The position numbers and the translations under genes were made by a program. From Pegoplata infirma (Eukaryota > Arthropoda > Insecta > Diptera > Anthomyiidae): a DNA stretch of 64,000 nucleotides. Below, in pieces: positions 44,230-55,249 of the stretch. Under the pieces are notes generated by a model. It did no database searches. It was given only the letters and a program-made list of their open reading frames with translations, and was not told where the DNA came from. The DNA lies in assembly GCA_963921195.1 (NCBI GenBank), contig OY992537.1, positions 71,028,979 through 71,092,978 of the forward strand. The letters run 5' to 3'. Numbering within the stretch: position 1 is the stretch's first letter; the number at the start of each line of letters is the position of its first letter.

Positions 44230-46247
44230 TCGAATTTCGGTTTTTGTTATTTAGTCGAAATTGTGAATGGTTCGCGTTTTATCGCTGTTCAAAGTTGGTA
44301 TTTTGCAACAATTTAATGAAAAATACATGATGTTTAAATGATCGTATCTTTGGAACGCATCATCCGATTGTCACGAAATAAAGCGCAAAATAATGGTTAT
44401 GTCCTGGTCTTAAAATAGAATTTTGAAAAAGGATAGGATGCTTTGCAAAAAGGATATTGAAATTAAAAAAATGTCCTTAATTTGCAAATATCTCAAAATG
44501 CGTATCTTTAATTTTCCTATATTTTTTTGCACATATAGCCCTAAATATACTTAACAACATATGCAAATCCCAAATTGGGATGGTAAGCGGTTTAATTGTA
44601 AACGCGGTTTCATGAAACGCCTTATTGATTTTTGTTAATAACTCTCGTTTACAAATGAAAAACAATTTCTGCGCACTAACCGCGAATAATTTTTTTATAT
44701 GTATTTTTGATCGCTAAACTCAAAAATTTCATCAAAAGAACATTTCGCGAATAACTTTTTGTTTAATGAATTTTTTAGCGTTTTTTGGAGGTATTTTGAC
44801 TATTTTTCTTATATCTTAAGTTCTGTTTATCTGATTCTCTCGCAATAAAAACCAAATTAAAGACAATCAAATTTCCAACAAATCCTACATTCATCATTTT
44901 TTCATAAGTTCATAGCTTTACGCGCAAATAATTTTTTTAGCGTTATTTGGAGGTATTTTGACTATTTTTCTTATATCTTGAGTTCCGTTCATCTGATCTT
45001 TTCGCAATAAGAACCAAATTAAAGACAATCAAATTTCCAACAAATCCTTCATTCGTTATTTTTATATCAGTTCATAACTTTACGCGCAATAGGCAAACAA
45101 GGAAAAACTATTTTTTATTAACAAAGCTCATTTTTTAAAAATTTTAAAAACAGAAATTGTAAAAAAATATCATTTTTTTTTGTATTTTATCATGTATATT
45201 CATAAAATTTGTGATAACTTCGGAGTAAACCTATAGATTTTCATCAAATCAACTTTATTATATTTCTCAATGTTCAGGCTTTGCAGATAAATAAAAAGAT
45301 GCAATTAATTGCAAAGATTTCTATTTCTTAAACTTTTTTTAAATGATTTGTTAATCAAAAAACTTATTTTAGTCATATGTTTGCCTATTGCGCGTAAAGT
45401 TATGAACTGATATAAAAATAATGGATGAAGAATTTGTTGGAAATTTGATTGTCTTTAATTTGGTTCTTATTGCGAAAAGATCAGATGAACGGAACTCAAG
45501 ATATAAGAAAAATAGTCAAAATACCTCCAAATAACGCTAAAAAAATTATTTGCGCGTAAAGCTATGAACTTATGAAAAAATGATGAATGTAGGATTTGTT
45601 GGAAATTTGATTATCTTTAGTTTGGTTTTTATTGCGAGAAGATCAGATAAACAGAACTTAAGATATAAGAAAAATAGTCAAAATACCTCCAAAAAACGCT
45701 AAAAAATTCATTAAACAAAAAGTTATTCGCGAAATGTTCTTTTGATGAAATTTTTGAGTTTAGCGATCAAAAATACATATAAAAAAATTATTCGCGGTTA
45801 GTGCGCAGAAATTGTTTTTCATTTGTAAACGAGAGTTATTAACAAAAATCAATAAGGCGTTTCATGAAACCGCGTTTACAATTAAACCGCTTACCATCCC
45901 AATTTGGGATTTGCATATGTTGTTAAGTATATTTAGGGCTATATGTGCAAAAAAATATAGGAAAATTAAAGATACGCATTTTGAGATATTTGCAAATTAA
46001 GGACATTTTTTTAATTTCAATATCCTTTTTGCAAAGCATCCTATCCTTTTTCAAAATTCTATTTTAAGACCAGGACATAACCATTATTTTGCGCTTTATT
46101 TCGTGACAATCGGATGATGCGTTCCAAAGATACGATCATTTAAACATTATGTATTTTTCATAAAATTGTTGCAAAATACCAACTTTGAACAGCGATAAAA
46201 CGCGAACCATTCACAATTTCGACTAAATAACAAAAACCGAAATTCAA
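44230..46247. mobile_element. Large palindrome / foldback element with 870-bp arms ~99% identical
   Basis: Arms 44230-45099 and 45378-46247, spacer 45100-45377. Paired positions sum to 90477 over the whole length without an indel. By hand I count about nine mismatches in ~868 bp (clusters near 44312-44333, 44840-44868 and 45049-45057). Each arm holds a two-copy 162-bp direct repeat (44776-44937 and 44938-45099). The identical 62-codon frames at 44477-44665 (minus) and 45812-46000 (plus) are the same arm read twice; they match no family I know. No clear target duplication. Confidence 0.93.
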
Positions 46248-46610
46248 TAAAAATCAGAAGAATGGATATATTAATTTTTGGATAAATTGAACCACCATCG
46301 GCTGATTGCCTATGCTATTTAAAATGGAACCAGTCATATATTGTTTTTAGGAAGATTATAAATTTCGCTAATATTTTTCTTGGATGTATTGCAAACTCTG
46401 GTGATTCGGATTATTCTTCTAAAAATGTTTTTCATAAGTCTGCTTTTGTCCACACTTTGAGAAAATAGGAATAGGATTGTAGCAACCGTAACTAAAGAGC
46501 GTCATATTATGATTGAAAATTTTATCATAATATGTTTACAGTAACCATAAAATTTTTTCAATAATATTATGGTCATTAATTATTATTTTTCGAATATTTT
46601 GGATCATAAC

Positions 46611-47813
46611 TAGGGTTGCCAGAATTTTATTTCGAAAATGCGGGACAAACTCCCGAAAATTACAAAAATGGCGGGATTTTATAAACTTTCGCGGGACAAA
46701 AATATATTTATATTGAAAAATTTAGCAGCATGTTTTCGAGTTTTATTGTTTTAAATAGAGACTACCAGCCTCTAGTGCATTTTGAAATGGAAAAAATGTG
46801 TTTGTTTTTTTCAAAAAAATTAGATCTCTTTCGCGCTGCTTTAGAGACAAATTAAGCTAAAGTAAATTTTACACAAAAAAAAAACTTTGTCAAATTATTA
46901 GAAAAAGTCTCGTAATCCTATTTTACCAATATTTGACAGTTTTCCTTGTTTTGTAACAAATCGAAATTTATTTTTTTTTTTTTGTAATTTTACAATTTTT
47001 TTTTTTGGTAATTTTACAAATTTTCAAGATAATTTTACAAATAAAATCTAGTAAATTCACGAGAATTCCTTGTAACTTTAATTACGCCAAGAAACTGTTA
47101 ATTTACAATTTTATTAGTAAAAGCTTGTAAAATTACAAAATTATTGGTAAAAATGCTTGTAAAATTACTAGGAATTCTCGTAAAATAGGAGGTAGCAAAA
47201 AAATCTAGTAAAATTACGAAACCTCTTTGTAAATTTTATCGTGTCAAAAAATTTGTAAATTTACAATTTTATTGGTAAAAACTTTGTAAAATTACAAAAT
47301 TATTGGTAAAAATCTTGTAAAATTACTAGGAATTTTTTTTCAAATAGGAGGAAGCAAACAAAAAAAAGTTAAAAGTTTTTCTTTTGATTTTACGTGTTTT
47401 TTTTGAGTGTAGTACACACATTTCCATTTTTAAGATACAACGTTGAACCAAAATCACTCCATGGAAATTTTATAATATTTTTCCCGGAATGTACTCTATA
47501 TTGTGCTGCTTTTGGCGTACATTTTTTAAAAAATATTTTTTTTTCAAACAGACACTAAGATTGTAAACTTTTTTGTTATTTGTTCCTTAAAAAGGTTCTA
47601 AATCCACATCATTTGGGCGGCAAGGTAAAACATATATTACAAAAGCTTACAAATAAGCCTTTTAAAAACTTATTGTTAGTCTTTTAAAGTAAAAAACAGT
47701 TGTTGGTAAAAAAAATTGCAAAAAAGCGGGAATATGGAATCCCGCGCGGGACGCGGGAATCGGTTATGAAAAGCGGGACAATCCCCCCAAATGCGGGACG
47801 TCTGGCAACCCTA
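46611..47813. mobile_element. hAT-type element, 1203 bp, TAGGGTTGCCAGA termini
   Basis: Ends TAGGGTTGCCAGAATTTTAT and TCTGGCAACCCTA, flanked by a perfect 8-bp duplication ATCATAAC (46603-46610, 47814-47821). Subterminal GCGGGACAAACTCCCG and ATGCGGGACG words occur at both sides. No transposase. A TACAC-type MITE is nested at 46870-47411. Confidence 0.94.
46870..47411. mobile_element. TACAC-type MITE, 542 bp (innermost of the nest)
   Basis: Termini TACACAAAAAAAAAACTTTG and TTTTTTTTGAGTGTA. The interior is tandem TTGTAAAATTACAAAATTAT sequence shared with 20649-21105 and 48594-48835. Confidence 0.82.
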
Positions 47814-47914
47814 ATCATAACATGATTGCTGCAAAAATGTTATGGTTGCTACAAAAAAATGTGATACAATTTTTCATCATAATATGACGCTCTTAGATTA
47901 TAGTTGCCACAATC

Positions 47915-48593
47915 ATATCTACCCTTGATATTAACAATGAAATTTTTCATACATTCAATGAAAAAAATTTTGTGTTAAATTTAAAATATTTAAATTTTTC
48001 CCATTTTATATTTCACTTACAACCCTAATAAAAATAGTTAAATAAGTTTTAAGTATTTGTCTATTTGGTTAAGTTGATTGGTTAAATTATACAAGAACGT
48101 GTGTGAGTAGTATTTTTAAAGTTTTTTTTTATTTTTTAAAACTGTTAAACTTCAACTTGTCATGTACAACTATGTATGAGTATATTTGATCTCTGTACAT
48201 AAATATATTTTGTATTTTACTTAGATAAACATGTGTCTTTTTAAATTAGCAAAAATTATAAAAAAAAATCAAGAAAACAATATAGAATCGTTATTATGAC
48301 TTTTGAGATTGACAACAACCTGTTCTTTCAACAGCTTTTATTGTTTAAGACGGATTTATTTTAAATTTATTTATGTTAAATGTAAGTGATTTTTTTATCT
48401 TGTGTGGAGGCAATACAAAAAAACTCACAATAGCTATGGGGGTTTCTATAAGGAAGTAATATGAGATCTTAATTAGAAGTGATTGATATGTTTTTAGCTG
48501 CTTTTACAAACAGAAAGCAGGATTAAGAGCAATTTTTTCTTCCTTATATGAAATTAATAATAATACATTTAAAATTTAAAGATTTAATAGTAA
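47915..48593. other. AT-rich, apparently low-copy DNA
   Basis: No TIR or satellite words; no credible frame. Confidence 0.4.
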
Positions 48594-48835
48594 CACACAC
48601 AAAAAAAACATTGTCAAATTACTAGAAAAAGTTTCGTAATCTCATTTTACCAATTTTGTAAGTTTTATTGCATCAAAAATATTATAAATTAACAATTATA
48701 TTGGTAAAAAGCTTGTAAAATAACAAAATTATTCGTAAAAAGCTTGTAAAATTACATTCTTGTCAAATAGGAGGTAGCAAAAAATAAAAATAACAAATTT
48801 TTTTTGTCATTTTACAAGGTTTTTTTTTGAGTGTA
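48594..48835. mobile_element. TACAC-type MITE, short copy (~242 bp)
   Basis: Starts ACACACACAAAAAAAACATT and ends TTTTTTTTTGAGTGTA, with GTAAAATAACAAAATTATTC inside. A deleted relative of 46870-47411. Confidence 0.78.
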
Positions 48836-48929
48836 AATGCATTGTTCAGTAGTTCCGCTGCAATATAAGTTTTGATTTTGAAGAGTACTCCGCTTCAAGA
48901 ATCATGCTCAAGCAGCGGAGTAAACTTGT

Positions 48930-48945
48930 GGGGGGGGGGGGGGGG
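48930..48945 (+). repeat. G16 homopolymer
   Basis: Sixteen Gs after GTAAACTTGTG. It precedes a 35-bp repeat tract by ~250 bp, the same order as in the hAT-like segments, but no TIR is recognisable here. Confidence 0.85.
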
Positions 48946-49083
48946 TTGGGGTGTTGTATACAAAACATTAAAAAATAATTTCACAAACCGAAAATCATTT
49001 CAGAAAGGAAAATTTAAAACGTATCATCTTTGGACTTATATGCAAAAATGTCTTAAATCCTTTGAAGCAACAAAAAATTTATC

Positions 49084-49159
49084 TACCCAGATAAAAATTA
49101 AATATATATTATCATATATCTTCATATATGATCATATATATTTAATTTTTACCCGGGTA
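49084..49159. mobile_element. 76-bp palindromic mini-MITE of the CCCGAGTAAAAA type
   Basis: TACCCAGATAAAAATTAAAT at the left and ATTTAATTTTTACCCGGGTA at the right pair through an ATATAT-rich middle down to a ~4-base loop. It looks like an extreme deletion product of the CCCGAGTAAAAA MITEs, with TA at both ends. Confidence 0.78.
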
Positions 49160-49189
49160 ATTAAAAGTAAAATGTTGTAGAATCTTTCT

Positions 49190-49735
49190 TATTTTTTACA
49201 AAAACCATCTAAGAATCTTCTGAATTTTATTCAGAGTTTTCCTATAAGACAAATGTTTCAGGATATGAGACATAGCATGCTGAATACGAATATCAAAAAA
49301 AATATAAAATCAGCGGTTTTCGAGATATGGCCATTTAAAATTTGTCAAAAAAAAATTGCAAAATGAGCGGTTTTTCCTACGTTTAAGGAATTTTTTTAAA
49401 AAATCCTCCTTTTCTATACGAAAAATTTCTCAGAATCTGAATCTTTTTCTATAGGGTAAATATTTTAGAATCTGAAACTTTTTCTATATGCAAAATATCT
49501 CAGAATTTAGGATTTTTTCTATAGGAGAAATATTTCAGAATCTCAGAATTTTTTTAAAGGAAGAGTATTTCAGAATCTTTGACTTTATCTATTACATTTT
49601 GTTTTTTTCGTAAATCTGTCTCAAAATATAGGACTTTTATAGAAACAGTACTTGAGAATCTGAGAATTTTTATAGAAAACAGAATAAAGTATTTGACACT
49701 TTTTCGACAGGACAAATATCTCAAAATTAAGAAAA
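49190..49735 (-). repeat. Degenerate 35-bp repeat tract
   Basis: About 12 diverged units (CAGAATCTGAATCTTTTTCT, ATAGGAGAAATATTT). A foreign ~120-bp block with GCGGTTTTCGAGATATGGCC interrupts at 49270-49395. Confidence 0.75.
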
Positions 49736-49769
49736 GTGTCTTAGGCTGAGTTTTTTCCATATCGCTTAA

Positions 49770-52161
49770 ACTAACAAGGAAGGCCTTTTGCAGGGCACCC
49801 ACCGATTGTCCTGAAACTTGAATATGTGAATGAGGGGGAAAAACAAGAGTTACCTGTTTTTTAGCTGCCCAATCACAAATTTAAAAAAGGGTTGCCACCT
49901 TATGAAAAAATAAGGGCTTTCGGGAAATTCCGTGTAAAAGCCGAACTAGCAGGAATTTCGCAAACATAAAAATATGGGTCCGCTTAATTTTGATAGAGAT
50001 TATTATATATGATTTTGGTGGTCGTACGTATATACATTAGAGTTAATTTTGAAAATTTGATCTACGGGTATCATAATTTTTTTGAAGGATTTAGGGGAAC
50101 TAAAAATAATGGCGGTATTTTTTGGAAAAAAAAATCGCTCCTTGGTGTGGTTCAACTAGTGTTTGGGAATTCCCGGACTTTTCAATTTCCCGGGAAACGG
50201 GAAAAAAATAATTTATTTCCCGGGATTCCCGGGAATCCCGGGAAATTTTCATTATTAATGTAAATCATAAGAAAACATTAAAATTTGATTATCTTTTTAT
50301 TAAAAACAGTTTTATTAGAGATAAACAATTAATTAAAACATAAAAAATCAAAACATAAAAGTTAAAAATCCTGAAATACAATAAAACAAACCAAAAAAAA
50401 TATTGCAACTTTTTCCTTCAAAAAAAATCGCAAAAAATAGCTAAAAATCGCAAAAAAAATTAAAACTGCGTTATTCGAGAAAAAACTAATATGGTTGGCA
50501 GCACTTTTAATATTTATTCTGGAAATGTTAATTCTAGGTTCAAAATTTTTATATTTTTTTGACAGTCTTAGCAAAATTATCATTAACCGACGTATATTTT
50601 TTGACTTTTAAGTTTTTTTCATGATATTAACATACTTTTTACACTTGGTCAGTTTTCCTATAAATATATATTTGCACTGTTCTTCCAAATAGAAAAAATA
50701 CAAAAAATATCAATTGAATTATACCTGTGTGTAAAAAAAATGGTAAAAATTAAAGTAAAATAAACGTTTTTATGTAAAAAGATTTATTTTACAAAATTCC
50801 CGGATTTCCCGGGAAAAATTAAAAAAATTCCCGGGAATTCCCGTCCGTGTTTTCCCGGGAATTCCCGGGAAATCCGACCCGGGAATTCCCGGACCCCAAA
50901 CACTAGGTTCAACGCATCTGAAAACGCGAATTTTGAGCTGATTTTTCTGCAGAGCAAAAACTGTTGAATATATCGCAAATCTGATTTTACCAGTCGATTC
51001 TACAGCAAAAAATAATACAATGGTCGTTTTTCAAACTCTTAAAAAAAAAAGTTTCAAAAAAAAAGTTTCAAAAACCCACCACAGAGGGCGGAAATATAAG
51101 GTTGTTACGAGGTTTTTAATTTTTTAAATATGCACAATTAAAGGTAATTTTCAGCTTAACAAAATGGTACCAAATTTTCCGTTCTATCACAATCCATTAA
51201 AAAGTTATAAGCTCTCAAAAATGAGCAAAAACACGTTTTTTGAGAACTTTGACCTCAATTTTCTCGAAAGCATGACGTGATAGAAAAATTTTAAAACTGG
51301 ATTCAGAATCAGCATCGAAATATTAATCGAAAACAAATTTTATGATCTTAGAAGATCATCCAAAAACATCACAAAAAATGCTCACAAAAATGCGTTTTTT
51401 GTGAACTTTGACCGCAATTATTTCAAAAACCTGACGTTACGGAACATTTTGGAAACCAGATTTGGAATCAGCATTGAGAGGAAAATCGAAAACGAGTGTC
51501 CAGACCGCCGGCCCATCCAAAAATTTTTCATATTTCGGTCAGTGTTTTATAATTTTGCCATTAGAAAAAAAAAATTGAAGTCTTATAACTATAAAAATAA
51601 TTTAATTTTTTTTAAAAAAATCGATTTTTCCGCCCCCTGCTGTGGGTTATTGGAACTTTTTTGAAGATTTCAAAAAACTGCTATTGTATTAGTTTTTGCT
51701 GTAGAATCGACTGGTGAAATCAGATTTGCTATATATTCACCCGTTTTTTCTCTGAAAAAAAATCAGCTCAAAATCCGCGATTTCAAATGCTTTGAACCAC
51801 CCCAAGGAGTGAAAATTTTTCCTAAAAAATAGCGGCATTCTTTTTAGCTCCCCTAAATCCATTCATTCATTTTTTACAATAACGAACTTAATGAAGCCAA
51901 ATTTGGAAACGACCGATACACCATTGGATAGGTCTTCAAAAAACCTTTCGAACTGTATAAAATGTTCATATAGTTTCTTTTAAATAAATGGGAAAAATCT
52001 TCAAAAAACGAAAAAAGTTCCGTTTTTCCCCTCCCCTTTGACCCGCTAAATGTGAGATTGGGCAGCTATTAAAAAAACAGATGACTCTTATCCTCTCCCC
52101 TTTTTCCTATATGCAAGTTTCAAGACAACTGGTTGATGCCCACTGAAAGACCTTCCTTGTC
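49770..52161. mobile_element. Foldback element, arms ~0.55 kb, with nested hAT
   Basis: AACAAGGAAGGCCTTTTGCA at the left is mirrored by AAGACCTTCCTTGT at the right. Inner mirrored blocks include GGATTTAGGGGAACTAAAAA, GTCGATTCTACAGCAAAAA and CCACCACAGAGGGCGG. The right arm covers ~51612-52161; the left arm is split by the hAT MITE 50157-50905. The centre has a diverged direct repeat (TTTTTTGAGAACTTTGACC at 51237 and TTTTTTGTGAACTTTGACC at 51394). The 87-codon frame at 51401-51664 is not recognisable. Confidence 0.82.
50157..50905. mobile_element. hAT-type MITE, 749 bp, TAGTGTTTGGG termini, copy 2
   Basis: Same family as 19936-20646: TAGTGTTTGGGAATTCCCGG and CCCCAAACACTA ends, CCCGGGAATTCCCGGG palindromes near both ends, perfect 8-bp duplication GGTTCAAC (50149-50156, 50906-50913). 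The undisturbed site reads GTGGTTCAACGC and is mirrored in the other foldback arm (TTTGAACCACCCC). Confidence 0.96.
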
Positions 52162-52207
52162 AGTTTAAACCTAAAACAAATAAATTCAACAACTCAGAAA
52201 CTCGCCC

Positions 52208-52642
52208 TTAGGATCTATGTATTTTTCGCGATAAGGATTTTATAATCATACGCAGCAAAAGTTTTTGTAGCATACAGTCAGTTCCAAAAACGATTACATT
52301 ATCCTGCAATTGAGTTAACTTCAGATTCCTTTTGTGAGTTTAAAAAGAATCCTCTCAAAGAGAGACCAATTTTAAAGCTTTCTGAGTAAAGGGCTTCCAG
52401 ACTTGGGGATTTATTCGAGCAAAAAGGACAAGAAATCTCATTTGGGGATTGGAGATGTTTATGGGGATTTGGAAAATTATTTTAGTGATTTTTTGGGGAC
52501 ATTCGAAATTAAATTTATTTAACATCACAAGCTTAATGTAATCAACTATTTTTAGAAATACTTTTGGTGATAACCACTCTTTGGTACGAGATTACGAAGC
52601 GCATTCGGTAAAACTTGCATTTATCGGCTGTAAAATGTATAC
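52208..52642. other. AT-rich DNA, no gene
   Basis: Nothing recognised; no domain-bearing frame. Confidence 0.4.
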
Positions 52643-52876
52643 TACACCCACACAAAAACGTGGGTATTTAATACTAAAAATTTAACTAAATTTTAGTTCA
52701 AAAGGACCTACTGCAGGATTTGGTAACCAATACTAAAATTGTTTACTAATATTATTCAAAACCAGTAAAAATTACTAATTTTAGTACTTTGAAGATACTA
52801 AAATTAGTAACTTATTAGTAGATTTTTGTACAAAATCACTTACTAAACCATTTACTGTAAAATTATTTTGAGTGTA
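52643..52876. mobile_element. TACAC-type MITE, 234 bp
   Basis: Starts TACACCCACACAAAAACGTG, ends AAAATTATTTTGAGTGTA. TTTAGTACTTTGAAGATACT and neighbouring ACTAAAATTAGTAA words are self-complementary. A partial copy is at 3061-3148. Confidence 0.78.
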
Positions 52877-53671
52877 ACATTGCCAAAAACCGTTTATTTA
52901 CTCGTTTGTGAGTTCTTGGGGATTTTTTAACTGCTAAATCTACGGAATAAAATTATAAAATTACAATCCATAATTTTCTTTTTTAAAAATTGAACAAAAA
53001 CAATTTTTTTTGTAATTAAAAAAAAACGTTTATTTTTTATTTCTTGGGGATATTTTGTTATATTTTTGGGGACAACGCAAAAAAGAACGCAACGCTGCTG
53101 AGTACTTTCAAAATGCCTCTATTTTGAGTACTGGGCTATGAAATTTACACTAAATTAGTCATCACTTTTTCATATTATTAATGGAAATCACCATATATCT
53201 TCTTTCATTATAACCATAAATGATTGCAAGTTAATTATTGAGGTACAATTTTATTTTAAGACTTTTAAGAATGACTTGATTTGGTTTTATGATATTTTAT
53301 TGAATATAATATTTTTAAAGTTAAAGTTTTTTTTTGTTATATAAACAGCAGTCATAGAGGGCGTTTCAGGCGTCACAAATCTTATGCGTGTTCTTTTGAT
53401 AGATTTTTTTTTAAGCAAAAGTCTCAATTATAATCAATCTTTTTTTGGTTTTAAAATTTATAAAGACATTACCTTATTTAAGTTCCGATCTTAACTTTGT
53501 TAAACATAAAAATCGTTCACATGTAAAATTTTTATAAAATTGTAAAGACACGATTTTTAATTAAATGATAATTTTGTTTAAAACTTAAGAAAGGGCTGTT
53601 TGTTTTTTTTTTAATAACTCAATCTTTCATATCTATTACAATGTATGTTTGTTAAAAAAAATACTTATAAC
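52877..53671. other. AT-rich DNA, no gene
   Basis: TTCTTGGGGATTTTTTAACT and TTCTTGGGGATATTTTGTTA repeat loosely at 52915 and 53041, and similar TTGGGGATT words occur at 52400-52490. No coding potential is seen. Confidence 0.4.
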
Positions 53672-54751
53672 TAGGGTTCGGATTTTTATGCAAATGCATA
53701 TTTGTTGTCGTCAGTCTGAGAGCAACAAAAACTAAATATCTTTGCGAATTAAGAAATTTGCAGTAAAATGGCATTGATTTGTTAGTGCATATTTTTGCAT
53801 ATTTTGCTTTTAATGCATATTTTTGCATATATTGCTGATATTACATATTTTTGTCGCATATTTTGAAAAAAAAGTGTTTTTTTTTTCTGATTTTCTGATA
53901 TTTTTACATTGCAGTATATATTATTTATTTTATAATGTATGCCTTAAAGTACACAGAAGAAAATATGGAACAAAAATTTAAGAAATCACTTGTTTAAATT
54001 AAAAAAAAAAATCCGTAATTTTTTAATTGACGCAATTAAAAATTCAGTTTACAGTTTAAAAAAAAAAAAAAAATTGTAAATAATTTAATACAAATTTAAT
54101 ATTTTTTTTTTAAATTTTATTTTATTTTTTTCTTTAATTTTATTTTTTTCTCTTAGTTTTTTTGAGTTCTCATTTAGTTCATAGTTTTTTGTTTATGTAA
54201 ATGAAAGTTAGTTGAAATCATCTCAATGAAATTTTCTATGTTTTGAAGACATAAATATCTTTGGTAAAAATTAAAAAAAAAATATTTTTTTGTAAACAAA
54301 AATGTGAAACTCTCTTAATCTTTAAAAAAAAAAATTGATAAATTTTGAGTAAATTTTTACTTAGCACAAATAAAAACTTAATTAAAAAACACGAAAAGTT
54401 TTGAGTAAAGTTTTAATTGTGTCAATTAAAAAATTTGCTCAAAATTTTTGGTATACTTTAAAATAAATTTTTATTAAAAGTTTACTCAATACTTTTAAAT
54501 CGTTTACTGGTGCAAAATTGAGTATTTTTTTACTCAATAGTATTACAATTACTCAAAATTTTTTTTTCTATGTATGACTTTTATAATTTTGTGTTTTTTT
54601 GTTTTTTTGTTATTTTTTTTATCATTAATAAATGTTTTAAAAAAAATTTTAAGTGCATATTTTTTACATTTTTAGCGCATATTTTTCAATTTTTGGTGCA
54701 TGTTTTATGCGCATAAAACACGATTTTAACTGCATAAAAGTCCGAACCCTA
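53672..54751. mobile_element. hAT-type element, 1080 bp, TAGGGTTCGGA termini
   Basis: Ends TAGGGTTCGGATTTTTATGC and AGTCCGAACCCTA (inverse TAGGGTTCGGACT), flanked by a perfect 8-bp duplication CTTATAAC (53664-53671, 54752-54759). Subterminal repeats GCATATTTTTGCATATTTTG occur at both sides. A TACACAG-type MITE is nested at 53950-54574. No transposase. Confidence 0.94.
53950..54574. mobile_element. TACACAGAA-type MITE nested in the hAT element
   Basis: Left TACACAGAAGAAAATATGGA, right TTTTTTTTTCTATGTA (inverse TACATAGAAAAAAAAA). The interior consists of A/T blocks with inverted TTAATTG/CAATTAA words. It is related by its terminus to 33503-34409. Confidence 0.65.
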
Positions 54752-55249
54752 CTTATAACTAAAGGTCATAATCTTTCAAAAAGTAGGTATACGATTAAAA
54801 GTTTAAATCTTTTAAAATTAAATTTAGCAAAATTTACTTGTAATTAAATGTTGTGGTATATTTTCAGACAGAATAACAACGTCACAAAGTCGACAGCAAG
54901 AGTGTTTAAAAAAATTGTACACTCTCAAAAAAAAAAGCTTAACAATATTTTGGGCATGTGGCACAAAATATTAACCTTTGACAACCCCTATTAAAATTTT
55001 AAGTGGAAAATATTTGTAAAACATTTTAAACCTTTAAATGGATGTTTTATTATAATTCTGTGCTTACAATTAGTTATTGAAAAAGGACTAAACTAGCCCC
55101 TTAAAATGGCAGTTAGAGGGTTAATATGTTCTAAAAAAAGAACCGCTATACAATTTAACTGCGGACGCCTATGATAAAAATTCAAAAACTTCAGTGGGCC
55201 ATAAAAAAAAACAGAACTGACATTGCGATAACCCAAAATTTGTTGCATA
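54752..55249. other. AT-rich spacer
   Basis: GTACACTCTCAAAAAAAAAA near 54918 looks like a solitary TACACTC terminus. No gene. Confidence 0.4.

Larger units (their letters stand above)
46475..47914. mobile_element. Outer MITE (GATTGTRGCAAC) of a three-level nest
   Basis: GATTGTAGCAACCGTAACTA at 46475 and the inverse of ATAGTTGCCACAATC at 47900 are terminal inverted repeats; AGAGCGTCATATTATGAT is also mirrored. Removing the hAT at 46611-47813 and one 8-bp target copy leaves ~230 bp. Confidence 0.8.
49744..52207. mobile_element. Harbinger-type MITE ends enclosing a foldback element
   Basis: Left GGCTGAGTTTTTTCCATATC and right TCAGAAACTCGCCC (inverse GGGCGAGTTTCTGA), flanked by TTA on both sides (49741-49743, 52208-52210), match the ends of the complete element at 62804-63191. 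Between them lies a foldback (49770-52161). The Harbinger part is only ~70 bp, so the assignment rests on termini and TSD. Confidence 0.6.

Noticed and set aside
44477..46000. Two identical 62-codon frames (44477-44665 minus, 45812-46000 plus) as a duplicated gene
   Set aside because: They are mirror images created by the palindrome; no start context, domain or codon signal supports expression.
51401..51664. 87-codon frame
   Set aside because: Foldback spacer and arm sequence; the mirrored arm does not keep the frame open.
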